Shown: positions 33,934 through 42,618 of the stretch, piece after piece
Layout: every line of letters starts with the position of its first letter
How positions within the stretch are numbered: the first letter of the stretch is position 1
From: Thermomicrobiales bacterium
GTDB taxonomy: Bacteria > Chloroflexota > Chloroflexia > Thermomicrobiales > UBA6265
Assembly (NCBI GenBank): GCA_020432165.1
Contig: JAGQGU010000001.1
Span: forward strand, 1 to 54,214
DNA length: 54,214 nucleotides
Reading direction: 5' to 3'
Position numbers and translations under genes: made by a program
Notes under the pieces: model-generated
What the model was told of the DNA's origin: nothing
The model's input: the letters and a program-made list of their open reading frames with translations, nothing else
Databases searched by the model: none

Positions 33934-34941
33934 TTAGGTCCGTATCGGCACCGAACCCTCATACATCCGTCGAATCACATCCTCGATCTCCGGCTCCTGC
34001 AGGCTCATATCGCGCACTTCGCCAAAGGCACCGGCGCGACCAAGCACATCAGGAGCCGAGATCGCATCGCGATCAAATGCAATCGTCACGCGCGGCCCAT
34101 CGATCTGTGTGACTTCCAGGGCACCATTGGATATTGAGCCAATATCCGCATCTGGGTCGCTCGCGAAATCCACGATCAGCTGCCGTCGTCCGCCCCAACG
34201 AGACTTGAGTGCATTCAACTCGCCATCGAACATGACCTCGCCATGATCGATCACCATAATGCGCGCGCAGAGCTGCTCGATATCATCGAGATCGTGTGTT
34301 GTCAGGAGGACGGTTGTCTGTCGCTCGCGATTGAGCGTCTGCAGAAAGTCCCGGATCGCGGCTTTGGCGACGATATCGAGACCGATCGTCGGCTCGTCGA
34401 GATAGAGAATCTCCGGGTCATGCAGCAAACTTGCAGCCAAATCGCCGCGCATACGTTGCCCGAGGCTCAGCTGTCGCACCGGCGTTTGCAGAAAATCACC
34501 GAGGCCGAGAAGCTCCGTTGCGGTTGCCAGATTCTCCTGGAATCGTGCTTCCGGCACACGATAGAGATGCTTCAGCAGTTCCAGGCTCTCGATCAGAGCC
34601 AGATCCCACCAGAGCTGGGTGCGTTGTCCAAAAACAACACCGATCTTCTGCGCCAGCTGTTTCCGCTTCTCCCAGGGCACAAGACCCGCAACCGTAGCAT
34701 CTCCAGATGTCGGTACCAGGATCCCCGTCAGCATCTTGATGGTGGTGCTCTTGCCGGCACCATTCGGGCCGATATACCCCACTATCTCGCCGCGAGCTAC
34801 CTCGAACGAGATCCCTTTCACCGCGGCGAACTCACCCTCGTACTCTGGTCGAAAGAGGCTCGCAATCGATCCCTTCATTCCGCTTCGATGGCGCTTGATC
34901 GGAAATGTCTTACGCAGATCGCGTACTGAAATCATGCTCAT
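33934..34941 (-). CDS. ABC exporter ATP-binding subunit
   Basis: A 335-residue ATPase of the ABC-2 exporter type. Walker A GPNGAGKST (58-66), Q-loop GQRTQLWWDL, signature LSLGQRMRGDLA (159-170), Walker B ILYLDEPT (178-185), then the H-loop TTHDLDD. WWDL after the Q-loop and SLGQRMR are typical of the DUF990/daunorubicin-like group. The C-terminal ~70 residues form a regulatory extension. Met at 34941 has GGGGAG 6 nt upstream and lies 2 bp after the permease stop. It energises the two permeases encoded just upstream. Confidence 0.93.
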   Translation of the reverse strand: MSMISVRDLRKTFPIKRHRSGMKGSIASLFRPEYEGEFAAVKGISFEVARGEIVGYIGPNGAGKSTTIKMLTGILVPTSGDATVAGLVPWEKRKQLAQKIGVVFGQRTQLWWDLALIESLELLKHLYRVPEARFQENLATATELLGLGDFLQTPVRQLSLGQRMRGDLAASLLHDPEILYLDEPTIGLDIVAKAAIRDFLQTLNRERQTTVLLTTHDLDDIEQLCARIMVIDHGEVMFDGELNALKSRWGGRRQLIVDFASDPDADIGSISNGALEVTQIDGPRVTIAFDRDAISAPDVLGRAGAFGEVRDMSLQEPEIEDVIRRMYEGSVPIRT

Positions 34942-34943
34942 GG

Positions 34944-35765
34944 CTAACTCCCCGTCGAACGATAGTGACGAATACCCTGATTCCAACCCCAGGCGGTGAC
35001 CAAACAGAAAAGAACCGTAATCGGTGTACCCAGCAGCACGAACCAATCTGGCATCCCCAGCGGATCGGGCTTATCAAGGAGATAGAGGGCCGGATAGTAG
35101 GTGATGAACCCGGCCGGAATCACATACAGGAAGAGGAATCGCAGCGTCCTGCCGTAGATGTGGAGAGGAAACTGCACCAAATCTGAACCACCGTAGGTAA
35201 ATGCGTTGATCGCTTCTACGCCGTTTACCGTCCAGAAGCTGAAGATCGCTTCCACGGTAAAGAGCGCCATGAAGAGCGCGATACCCGAGATCATCGCCAG
35301 CGCCAGAACCAGTGCTTTGTCGATACTCCAGGCGATATCGACTCGGCTGAGCGCGAATCCCAGAATGATCACTCCCTGCACCAGCTGACCGAGATGGCGC
35401 AGATTGAACTCGCTTGTGGCGGCGTTCATCCAACTGCTGAGAGGACGCGTGAGCACGCGGTCAAACTCGCCGCTACGGATTTGCGGAGCCACATTGTCCA
35501 TGCCGATGGTGAGCATATCGCCGATGCTGAAGGCCACCATGCTGATACCGTGGAGCAGCGCCACCTCGCTCAGCGTCCAGCCTCCCATGGTATCGAACCT
35601 GTAGAACATGGCGAAGAGCGCCAGGATTTCCGCGGTGTTGATGAGGAAGTTGGAGAAGATTTGCAGCAGGAAACTGGCCCGATAGGCCATCTGACCCCGT
35701 AAACGGATGCTGGCGATACGGCCAGCAATACGCAGCTCTTCGCGGAATGTGATCGGTCTATCCAC
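34944..35765 (-). CDS. ABC-2 type permease subunit (DUF990-like), second
   Basis: About 273 residues with six membrane segments. The N-terminal amphipathic REELRIAGRIASIRLRGQMAYRASFLLQI and the later RSGEFDRVLTRPLSSWMN loop are typical of the ABC-2 permease pair. The TTG/ATG frame begins further upstream (35807), but the GTG at 35765 starts just inside the end of the preceding permease (8-bp overlap) and fits translational coupling. It forms a heterodimer with the upstream permease. The cargo (lipid, glycolipid or drug) cannot be inferred. Confidence 0.85.
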   Translation of the reverse strand: MDRPITFREELRIAGRIASIRLRGQMAYRASFLLQIFSNFLINTAEILALFAMFYRFDTMGGWTLSEVALLHGISMVAFSIGDMLTIGMDNVAPQIRSGEFDRVLTRPLSSWMNAATSEFNLRHLGQLVQGVIILGFALSRVDIAWSIDKALVLALAMISGIALFMALFTVEAIFSFWTVNGVEAINAFTYGGSDLVQFPLHIYGRTLRFLFLYVIPAGFITYYPALYLLDKPDPLGMPDWFVLLGTPITVLFCLVTAWGWNQGIRHYRSTGS

Positions 35766-36549
35766 CTTGCACCACCACTTTCCGTTCGGCGTAGTGCAGA
35801 AGCACATAACAACAGCCGATCATGACCAGACTCCAGAAGACCTGCATACCGAGTCCCTGCGCGATACTCACTTGTCCGAGCCATAGCTCGACAGGTGTCA
35901 TCAGCATCGATCGGAATGGCAGCACATTGATCAGGTTTTGTGCCCAGGGCGGATACCACGAGACTGGTAGTAAATGGCCAGAGAAGACGCCTGTCATTAC
36001 GATAATCAGCGAACTGATACCGCGATGATCAAGCATCCAGAATCCCCAAAGATTGAACATGAATCGCAGGCAAAAGCTGACGGTAATCGCGAAGGGCACC
36101 GAGATCAGGAACGCTGCCCATCGTTGCCAGCTTTCCGGCCAAACGAGATCGAAGAGGATCGACCCGATGGTGAGTGTGGGAATAGCCCGGGTGATGATTT
36201 GGGCCGCACCCCGGCCGAGATCGCGGCTGTACCAATAGAGGAAGAAGTCCATTGGTTTCAGCATATCCATCACCACCGTGCCATCCCGAATGGTGTTGGT
36301 AATCAGAAACCATCCCCAGAAGATCACAGGCATGATTAGTGCCTGACCGATCCAGGTATATGTAACCGTCTGAGCGGCAGTAAATCCGCCGACGCTGGCA
36401 TTTGCTGGTTGATCCCAGAAAAGTGCCAGATAGACCGAACTGAGCAGCACACCGAAGACAGAATTGGTAAACAAGCCCGCCAGTGTGGCTGCCCGATAGG
36501 CAAACTGCTGTTGAAACGAACGTTTCGCCAGCTCATAGTACATTCGCAT
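35758..36549 (-). CDS. ABC-2 type permease subunit, first
   Basis: A 263-residue permease with six predicted membrane segments. ELAKRSFQQQFAYRAATLAGLFTNSVFG opens the protein and IRDGTVVMDMLKPMDFFLYW forms the cytoplasmic loop, parallel to the RSGEFDRVLTRP loop in the second permease. The first Met at 36549 or the Met at 36543 may start; AAGGGATGGGG is just upstream. It heads the three-gene exporter operon permease-permease-ATPase, all overlapping or nearly so. Confidence 0.85.
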   Translation of the reverse strand: MRMYYELAKRSFQQQFAYRAATLAGLFTNSVFGVLLSSVYLALFWDQPANASVGGFTAAQTVTYTWIGQALIMPVIFWGWFLITNTIRDGTVVMDMLKPMDFFLYWYSRDLGRGAAQIITRAIPTLTIGSILFDLVWPESWQRWAAFLISVPFAITVSFCLRFMFNLWGFWMLDHRGISSLIIVMTGVFSGHLLPVSWYPPWAQNLINVLPFRSMLMTPVELWLGQVSIAQGLGMQVFWSLVMIGCCYVLLHYAERKVVVQGG

Positions 36550-36765
36550 CGCCCCATCCCTTTACGAGCAAACGAATAACCGGGCACGCGATTTCGCTGC
36601 ATGAGCAGGCGATACCGTGGTACCGTGCTATGCAGCAAACCCGTGCGTCTGTTGTTCCGATTGCGGTCCACGCGCACGCGTGGCACAACGATGTCTCACG
36701 TTGTGAAGCGGGATGGCTATGGTACGCTTCCCGACCAAAACGTGTCAACCCGGAAAGGGAACCTT

Positions 36766-38610
36766 GTGACTGATCAATCCGCCCTTCGTCTCCGTAGTGA
36801 TATTCCCGTTGAGGAAACCTGGGATCTTTCCCAGATGTTTGCCGATGATACGGCCTGGACTGCCGCTGCTGAAGCTGCTCCGGCCGAGATTGAGAGTGTC
36901 GCTGCATATCGTGGCACCCTCTCGAATGGTCCTGCTGCCATCCGTTCAGCGTTGGATGCCTACTATGGGTTGCAGGAGAAGCTCGGCAAACTTATCGTCT
37001 TCGCCGCTCTGCGCAAGGACGAGGATCAAACGAATCCGGAGGGACTCGCTCGCTTCGACAAAGCCATCCAGATTAGCGTGCTCGCCGGTGAGAAGCTGAG
37101 TTGGGTGACGCCAGAGTTGGTTGCGCTCTCATCGGAGCAAATGGCTACCGCCATCGCCAGTGAAGAGTGCTTGCCCTATCGTTTCCAGTTGGAGGATATT
37201 GAGCGTGGCCGCGCTCATGTTCGCAGCGAGGAAGTTGAAACCGTCCTTGCGCAACTAAGCGAGGTGCTGGGTGCACCCGGTGATGCCATGTCCGCTCTGG
37301 ATAATGCCGATATCGATTACGGCACCGTCACCGATGAGGATGGGAATGAGATCCATCTCACCAAGGGTCGCTATGCAGTGATTCAGGAAGGGCGCGATCG
37401 CGAAGTGCGTGCCGCGGCCAGCGAGGCCTTCCACAAGCCCTATCTCGGGCATACCTATACCTTTGCCAGCCTCTTTGCCAACAATGTGAAGGGCGATGTC
37501 GCTGGTGCACGCATTCGTGGTCATGAGTCCGCGCGGGCCGCTGCCCTCTTTGCCAACAATATTCCGGTGAGTGTTTACGACACCCTGGTGCAGACGGTTC
37601 GTGAACAGGCAACTCCGGTCGTGGGGCGCTATCTCGATCTCCGCAAGCGTGCGCTTGGTCTGGATGAACTCCGTAGCTACGATACGCGCGTGCCATTGGC
37701 GCCCGAGAGCAAGGTTACCTATAGCTTCCAGCAGGGTGTGGATATCGTGCTCGATGGCCTTGGTGCATTAGGCGAGCAGTATGTGAGCGACTTGCGAGAC
37801 GGATTCGGCAGCCGCTGGGTGGATGTGCACGAGACCAAAGGCAAGCGCAGCGGTGCTTATAGCTGGGGTGCGTATGGCGCACCGCCGGTGATGCTGATGA
37901 ACTGGAACGGCACGCTCAACGATGTCTTCACGCTGGCGCACGAGGCTGGCCACAGCATGCATTCGTTCTATGCTGAGGGTACCCAACCCATCCAGTATGC
38001 TGGTTACTCGATCTTCCTGGCAGAGATTGCCTCCACCGTCAACGAAGTGCTGTTGAACTGGCACCTTCTGGGACAGACCGATGATCCGGTACAGCGATTC
38101 GCATTGCTGAATCGCTTTGCTGATACCTGGCTGGGTACGGTGAGTCGGCAAACGCTCTTTGCTGAGTTCGAGCAGATCACGCATGAAATGGTGGAGCAAG
38201 GTGGTGCCTTGGTGCCGGATGCTTTGAGTGAACTCTATGGCGAACTCTATGCTACCTACAATCCCGGCGTGGAGATCGACGAAGGTATCACCATCACCTG
38301 GGCGCGGATTCCGCACTTCTACAATGCCTTCTATGTCTATCAGTACGCTACCGGCATGAGCAGCGCAATTAATCTGGCGGCGGCCGTGCGTGATGAGGGC
38401 GAACCTGCCCGCAAGCGCTATCTGGAAATGCTGGCCGCAGGTGGAAGCGATTACCCCATGAACGTGCTCAAGCGCGCAGGGGTCGACCTGGAAACCGCTG
38501 CTCCAATCGAGCGCGGTGTCGCGGAATTCGATGCGGTGATCACCGAGATGGAGGCACTGGCAGACCAGGGTGTTTTGGAGCAGGCAGCTGCCCAATTGGC
38601 CGCGAACTAA
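36766..38610 (+). CDS. pepF: Oligoendopeptidase F
   Basis: A 614-residue M3-family zinc peptidase that cleaves short oligopeptides in the cytoplasm. The active site LAHEAGHSMHSFY places HEAGH at residues 392-396, and the third ligand Glu is in YSIFLAEIASTVNE. The C-terminal MLAAGGSDYPMNVLKRAGVDL is the PepF signature. The length is normal for the family. The GTG at 36766 has GGAAAGGGA about 7 nt upstream; the frame open from 36601 encodes an unconserved basic extension. It is monocistronic with a terminator behind. Confidence 0.93.
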   Translation: MTDQSALRLRSDIPVEETWDLSQMFADDTAWTAAAEAAPAEIESVAAYRGTLSNGPAAIRSALDAYYGLQEKLGKLIVFAALRKDEDQTNPEGLARFDKAIQISVLAGEKLSWVTPELVALSSEQMATAIASEECLPYRFQLEDIERGRAHVRSEEVETVLAQLSEVLGAPGDAMSALDNADIDYGTVTDEDGNEIHLTKGRYAVIQEGRDREVRAAASEAFHKPYLGHTYTFASLFANNVKGDVAGARIRGHESARAAALFANNIPVSVYDTLVQTVREQATPVVGRYLDLRKRALGLDELRSYDTRVPLAPESKVTYSFQQGVDIVLDGLGALGEQYVSDLRDGFGSRWVDVHETKGKRSGAYSWGAYGAPPVMLMNWNGTLNDVFTLAHEAGHSMHSFYAEGTQPIQYAGYSIFLAEIASTVNEVLLNWHLLGQTDDPVQRFALLNRFADTWLGTVSRQTLFAEFEQITHEMVEQGGALVPDALSELYGELYATYNPGVEIDEGITITWARIPHFYNAFYVYQYATGMSSAINLAAAVRDEGEPARKRYLEMLAAGGSDYPMNVLKRAGVDLETAAPIERGVAEFDAVITEMEALADQGVLEQAAAQLAAN

Positions 38611-38630
38611 ACACAATTTTCATCAACAAG

Positions 38631-38660
38631 AATCGGCCGGGGCACAAGCCCCGGCCGATT
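38631..38660. terminator. Bidirectional terminator between pepF and the membrane protein gene
   Basis: A 13-bp perfect stem (arms 38631-38643 and 38648-38660) encloses ACAA. The plus strand continues ACCTTTTCC. It separates convergent genes. Confidence 0.75.
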
Positions 38661-38685
38661 ACCTTTTCCTGGATTGGAATCGAAA

Positions 38686-39321
38686 CTAGGCAGCTTCGAC
38701 CTTGGTCCACTTCTCTTCCGGCAGGCGGATCGTATTGATCATCTGCAGCTGGGAGACAATCCCCACACCTGCGACAGCAACCAGAACCAACCACCAGAAC
38801 CAGCTATCCTGGACCGCGCTCACGGCAGCGCCGTAGCCCATTTCATCCGTATCAACGCGGTTGAAGACCAGCAGAAGCCCGGCGATAACCATGTATGCGC
38901 CGATGATGGCCGTATTAACCAACACAATGTAGATGGGCAGGTTGAGGGCGATCGCGGCGAACATGAAGAGGATCGAACCAACGATCGCGAACGATACCAG
39001 GACCACGCCGCTGCTGACGCCAAATGCAGCGAAGAGACCACTGGCCAGCAGTGCACCGGATGCACCTGCTGCCAAAATGGCGCCTACGTACCACCAGAGA
39101 TACGAGATCACGGCGAAAACCAGGCCGAGACCGAATCCGACGATCCAACCGGTAGCGGTGGAAAGGAATCCGTCACCGAACCAACCGGTGATGAGCGTTG
39201 CACCGGCGAAGAACCCCGAGACAAACGCGACGATCGGCAGCATAAAGAAAAAGACTCGCAAACCGGATGTGGCTACAACGAGTCCCAGCGCCACCATGAT
39301 GATGCCAAGAAAAATGTCCAT
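38686..39321 (-). CDS. Polytopic membrane protein, DUF4203/TMEM198-like
   Basis: A 211-residue protein of seven probable membrane segments, beginning MDIFLGIIMVALGLVVATSG. The segments are glycine/alanine-rich with few charged residues (GFFAGATLITGWFGDG, LWWYVGAILAAGASGALLASG). The pattern resembles DUF4203/TMEM198 proteins, which have no settled function. The Met at 39321 follows GGGGGTTT and starts the first membrane segment directly; the extension to 39507 is not conserved-looking. It ends with WTKVEAA, close to the terminator shared with pepF. Confidence 0.6.
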   Translation of the reverse strand: MDIFLGIIMVALGLVVATSGLRVFFFMLPIVAFVSGFFAGATLITGWFGDGFLSTATGWIVGFGLGLVFAVISYLWWYVGAILAAGASGALLASGLFAAFGVSSGVVLVSFAIVGSILFMFAAIALNLPIYIVLVNTAIIGAYMVIAGLLLVFNRVDTDEMGYGAAVSAVQDSWFWWLVLVAVAGVGIVSQLQMINTIRLPEEKWTKVEAA

Positions 39322-39368
39322 AAACCCCCAATACCCTTTCTTCGCAAAGCACGAAAAACGTAGGTCAA

Positions 39369-39382
39369 GCGGTAGATACCGC
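39369..39382. promoter_or_regulatory. Short inverted repeat in a divergent promoter region
   Basis: GCGGTA-GA-TACCGC is a 6-bp perfect repeat in the 152-bp gap between the membrane protein gene and the NHLP-like gene. It is a possible operator; nothing else supports it. Confidence 0.25.
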
Positions 39383-39473
39383 CGTATTGATACACTATGA
39401 CGCATCGGGTGAGAAAAAGGTACTACCCGTTCGTTATTTCTACTCCCAATTGCTCCCGAGAGATAGGTAAAAT

Positions 39474-39761
39474 ATGCAAATGAGCAATACCGAACTTCGC
39501 ATGCCAATACTGAAGAGAATTGCCGAGCAGGCGATGAGCGACGCCGAGTTCCGCGAGGCGGCAGCGATGGATCTCGATGGGGCGCTGGAACGCTGGGGAT
39601 ACAGTCTCAACCCTCGCGAGCGCGAACTGGTCCACACTTTTCGCGCCACCCTGGCGGACGCTGGCATTGATCTGATGCTTGCGAAGAATATGGATATGGA
39701 TTCCATCTTCGATGACGCCACTGCTGAGGATCTTGAGAAGCTGGTGGATAACGGCCTGTAA
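39474..39761 (+). CDS. Os1348/NHLP-like small helical protein
   Basis: A 95-residue protein with no cysteine. Residues ~12-50 (LKRIAEQAMSDAEFREAAAMDLDGALERWGYSLNPRERELV) follow the pattern of the nitrile-hydratase-leader/Os1348 clan: a helix, then D-EFR, D-x-A-L, G and a second helix with xRE. Such leaders guide peptide-modifying enzymes, but here the C-terminal part (DAGIDLMLAKNMDMDSIFDDATAEDLEKLVDN) lacks a typical cleavage motif or modifiable Cys/Ser/Thr stretch, and no maturase gene adjoins. So a RiPP role is only a hypothesis. GAGATAGG lies 6 nt before Met1. Confidence 0.5.
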   Translation: MQMSNTELRMPILKRIAEQAMSDAEFREAAAMDLDGALERWGYSLNPRERELVHTFRATLADAGIDLMLAKNMDMDSIFDDATAEDLEKLVDNGL

Positions 39762-39779
39762 CGCCAGACCGTTATCTTC

Positions 39780-39800
39780 ATAACCACGTAGGGTGGTTAT
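39780..39800. terminator. Weak hairpin between the NHLP-like gene and upp
   Basis: ATAACCAC-GTAGG-GTGGTTAT is an 8-bp perfect stem that spans the upp stop codon (39797-39799). No T-run, so it is a possible terminator for both convergent genes. Confidence 0.4.
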
Positions 39801-40435
39801 TCGCTGGGGTGCGTTCCATACATGCGATCTCCCGCGTCACCCAGTCCGGGCCGGATATATCGGTTGCCATCCAGCTCCCGATCCAGCCGAGCCACGTAGA
39901 TATCCACATCCGGGTGGGCCCGTTGCAATTCCTCGACGCCTTCCGGCGCCGCGATAATGCCGATAAATTTGATCCATCGCGCTCCCCAGTCTTTCAACAC
40001 AGAGATTGCATCTCGCGCTGAACCACCCGTCGCAAGCATGGGATCGAGCACAACTACGAGGTCGTCGGGGCATTCCTTGGGGAGTTTGTTGTAGTAACTC
40101 ACCGGCGTATGCGTGACTTCATCGCGATACATCCCGAGGTGCCACACCTCAGAGCTTGGGATCATATCAGCTGCGGCATCGACCATACCGATGCCTGCGC
40201 GAATAATCGGCACCAGTCCAACCCGGGGTTGTAGCTCGTGTCCGGTCGTTTCCTCAAGTGGCGTCGTGTAGATCAGTTCATTCACCGGTACATCGGCCAT
40301 CGCTTCATAGACCAGCAGACCGGTGAGTTCTCGCACCAACTCGCGGAACATGCGCGTGTCCGTGCTCTTCTCGCTAAGCAACGTGACCTTGTGCTGAACC
40401 AGAGGATGACTACTGACGTGAACCTTCTCGGACAT
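39797..40435 (-). CDS. upp: Uracil phosphoribosyltransferase
   Basis: A 212-residue enzyme making UMP from uracil and PRPP in pyrimidine salvage. Seen are HPLVQHKVTLLSEKSTDTRMFRELVRELTGLLVYEA, the substrate loop VPIIRAGIGMVDAA, the PRPP loop VVLDPMLATGGSA, and the C-terminal uracil site IRPGLGDAGDRMYGT. All are family-typical, and the length is normal. The Met at 40435 has GGAAAGAGAA upstream and is preferred to 40456. It lies 42 bp downstream of the hydroxypyruvate isomerase gene on the same strand and may share its transcript. Confidence 0.96.
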   Translation of the reverse strand: MSEKVHVSSHPLVQHKVTLLSEKSTDTRMFRELVRELTGLLVYEAMADVPVNELIYTTPLEETTGHELQPRVGLVPIIRAGIGMVDAAADMIPSSEVWHLGMYRDEVTHTPVSYYNKLPKECPDDLVVVLDPMLATGGSARDAISVLKDWGARWIKFIGIIAAPEGVEELQRAHPDVDIYVARLDRELDGNRYIRPGLGDAGDRMYGTHPSE

Positions 40436-40477
40436 TTCTCTTTCCTTCCCCCACAATCCCGCATAGCTGTCGCAAGT

Positions 40478-41254
40478 TTAGTGCAGCATCCCCATTTCCT
40501 TCAGCAAGGAGAAACTGGATTCGGTGGATCCTTCCGGGATATATTCCAGCCCCACGGCACCCTCATACTCGAGAGCGGGGAGTGCGGCAAAGAAGAGGGA
40601 CCAATCGATCTCGCCGCTACCAGGCTGATGGCGACCTGGCACATCAGCGATCTGGATATGACCAATGGATTCAACGTGATCACGGAGAAGCTCCAGAGGA
40701 TCCTCCTGCATCATCACCGCGTGATAAATGTCCAACTGCAGTTTCAGGTTGGGAGCGCCGACTTCCGCGATGACATCCAGAGCCGCATACGCCGTGGGCA
40801 AGGCGAACCCGGGAATATCCACGGTATTGATCGGTTCCAGAAGCAGGGTGAGGCCCTCTTCTGCCAATGCTTCGGCCGCAATCCGCGCATTCTGCAGGAG
40901 TGCAAGATCGTTCTCGTCTGTCTCGTCACTAATACCCGCGAGCAGATTCAGTGCCTTTGGATGCAACACATCCGCATATTCCAGGGCGAGATCAATACCG
41001 CGGCGAAACTCATCTCGTCGTTCCCAATTAGCACCGATACCGCGATCACCGTCAGCCCAGTCTCCGGCAGGCAAGTTGAACATCACCAGATCGAGATTGT
41101 GTTCTACGAGGCGATTCCGAATATCACTCACGGCAAAGTCATACGGAAGCTGAAACTCCACCGAGGTGAAACCAGCATGTGCCGCCGCTCCAAACCGATC
41201 CAGAAATGGAAGATCGGTGAACAACATCGTCAGATTGGGACAGATCGTAACCAT
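40478..41254 (-). CDS. hyi: Hydroxypyruvate isomerase-like TIM-barrel protein
   Basis: A 258-residue AP-endonuclease-2-fold isomerase, as in Hyi (hydroxypyruvate to tartronate semialdehyde) and OtnI. Motifs are PNLTMLFTDLPFLDRFGAAAHAGFTSVEFQLPYD at the start, LVMFNLPAGDW near 58-68, LLLEPINTVDIPGF with the catalytic Glu near 140, LQLDIYHAVMM near 173, HIQIADVPGRHQPGSGEIDW and a terminal VGLEYIPEG. All are typical of Hyi. It is divergent from a class V aminotransferase that may supply hydroxypyruvate, consistent with serine/glyoxylate metabolism. Confidence 0.85.
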   Translation of the reverse strand: MVTICPNLTMLFTDLPFLDRFGAAAHAGFTSVEFQLPYDFAVSDIRNRLVEHNLDLVMFNLPAGDWADGDRGIGANWERRDEFRRGIDLALEYADVLHPKALNLLAGISDETDENDLALLQNARIAAEALAEEGLTLLLEPINTVDIPGFALPTAYAALDVIAEVGAPNLKLQLDIYHAVMMQEDPLELLRDHVESIGHIQIADVPGRHQPGSGEIDWSLFFAALPALEYEGAVGLEYIPEGSTESSFSLLKEMGMLH

Positions 41255-41349
41255 ACATCGCTCCAGTAAAGACTTTCTCTTCCGGCTATTCTCGCAGAAG
41301 ATGGGCGATAATCGCAGCAGAGATTGCTCGCACGCAAAGGATTCCCGTT

Positions 41350-42537
41350 ATGACTCATTACCCCCGCCTAACTCTCGCCTCGGGACCGGTCGATGTCTCT
41401 CATGAGACACTCCGCGCCATGCAGAAGCCCGTTGTGTATCATTACGATCCTGTTTTCCTGGAGACGTTCCGCCATACCACCGAGTTGATGGCGCAGGTTT
41501 ATCAAACGGACTACGATATTGTGCTCCTCCAGGGCGAGGCCATCGCCGGCCTGGAGGCCGCTGCCGCCAGCGTGATTGAGCCCGGTACAAAGGTGCTCAA
41601 TCTGGTCAGCGGTGTCTTTGGCAAGGGCTTTGAGGGCTGGATCGACGCCTATGGTGGCGAGACTATCGAACTTGCTGTGCCCTATAACGCTGCCATCGAT
41701 CCCGCCGATGTCCGCCGTGCTTTCGAGCTTGATCCGGAGATTTCGGTGGTCAGCGTTGTCCATTCGGAGACACCGAGTGGCACCATCAATCCCATCCGTG
41801 AGATTGGAGCGATTGCCCACGAGTATGGAGCCATCACCATTGTCGATACGGTGAGTGGTTTGCTGGCCGAAGACTATTCGCCCGAAGCGTGGGGAATGGA
41901 TATCGCCGTTGCCGGACCACAAAAGTGCCTCAGTGGTGTGCCTGGTATGAGTCTCATTGCGGTCAGTCCGGCGGCCTGGGAACGAATGGAATCGTTGCAG
42001 AAGCCGCTGCGTGGATCATTCCTGAGTCTGCTCGATTGGAGGTCGACCTGGGTTGAACAGGGACGTTTCCCGTATACCCCGAGTGTCAGCGATGTCTATG
42101 CGCTGGAGAGTGCATTGCAGCAGGTGGTTGATGAAGGCGTTGCCAATGTCGTGGCTCGCCATCAGGTGAGCGCTCGCGCCACTCGGGCCGCGGTCCGTGC
42201 ACTGGGACTGAATCTGTGGCCAGAATCCGATGCTATAGCGACTTCCTGCTGCACGGCCGTCGCAATGCCTGATGGTATCGACGACGCGACGCTGCGAGCG
42301 CACATGCGTAGTCGCTACGGCGTAATGATCAGTGGTGGCTATGGATCCGTGGCTGGCAAACTCTTCCGCCTGGGACACATGGGCCTTTCCGCTCATCCGA
42401 CAGCGGTATTTGCACAGATTGGCGTTCTCGAGCGAACGCTGGCCGATCTTGGCCACCAGGTTGAGTTTGGCGCAGGAGTGGGAGCTGCTATTGCCGAGTT
42501 CAGCGATTGGGATGACGCCAGTTACACCTATCGGTAA
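41350..42537 (+). CDS. Class V aminotransferase (serine-glyoxylate or pyridoxamine-pyruvate type)
   Basis: A 395-residue PLP enzyme of the alanine/serine-glyoxylate aminotransferase group. The PLP lysine is Lys192 in AGPQKCLSGVPG, with SGVFGKGFEGW (~88-98), HSETPSGTINPI (~138-149) and DTVSG near 166. KLFRLGHMG near 348 holds a substrate carboxylate Arg. Remembered features of Mesorhizobium pyridoxamine-pyruvate aminotransferase (VYHYDPVF, YNAAIDPADV, Lys-Cys pair) are also present, so that activity is a real alternative. The divergent Hyi gene favours a serine-glyoxylate role producing hydroxypyruvate. I cannot decide. Confidence 0.8.
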   Translation: MTHYPRLTLASGPVDVSHETLRAMQKPVVYHYDPVFLETFRHTTELMAQVYQTDYDIVLLQGEAIAGLEAAAASVIEPGTKVLNLVSGVFGKGFEGWIDAYGGETIELAVPYNAAIDPADVRRAFELDPEISVVSVVHSETPSGTINPIREIGAIAHEYGAITIVDTVSGLLAEDYSPEAWGMDIAVAGPQKCLSGVPGMSLIAVSPAAWERMESLQKPLRGSFLSLLDWRSTWVEQGRFPYTPSVSDVYALESALQQVVDEGVANVVARHQVSARATRAAVRALGLNLWPESDAIATSCCTAVAMPDGIDDATLRAHMRSRYGVMISGGYGSVAGKLFRLGHMGLSAHPTAVFAQIGVLERTLADLGHQVEFGAGVGAAIAEFSDWDDASYTYR

Positions 42538-42577
42538 GTCGAATCCCTCACGCGTTGTCACGTTAGTTACCGGTAGC

Positions 42578-42596
42578 AGGGGAGCTTGTCTCCCCT
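42578..42596. terminator. Hairpin between convergent genes
   Basis: AGGGGAG-CTTGT-CTCCCCT is a 7-bp perfect stem between the aminotransferase (+) and LLM oxidoreductase (-) stops. No T-run. Confidence 0.4.
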
Positions 42597-42618
42597 CTGG
42601 GGCAGACGGGGGTCCGCT

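Noticed and set aside
40238-41269. 343-codon open frame on the plus strand
   Set aside because: Opposite hyi and the start of upp, both well-recognised families.
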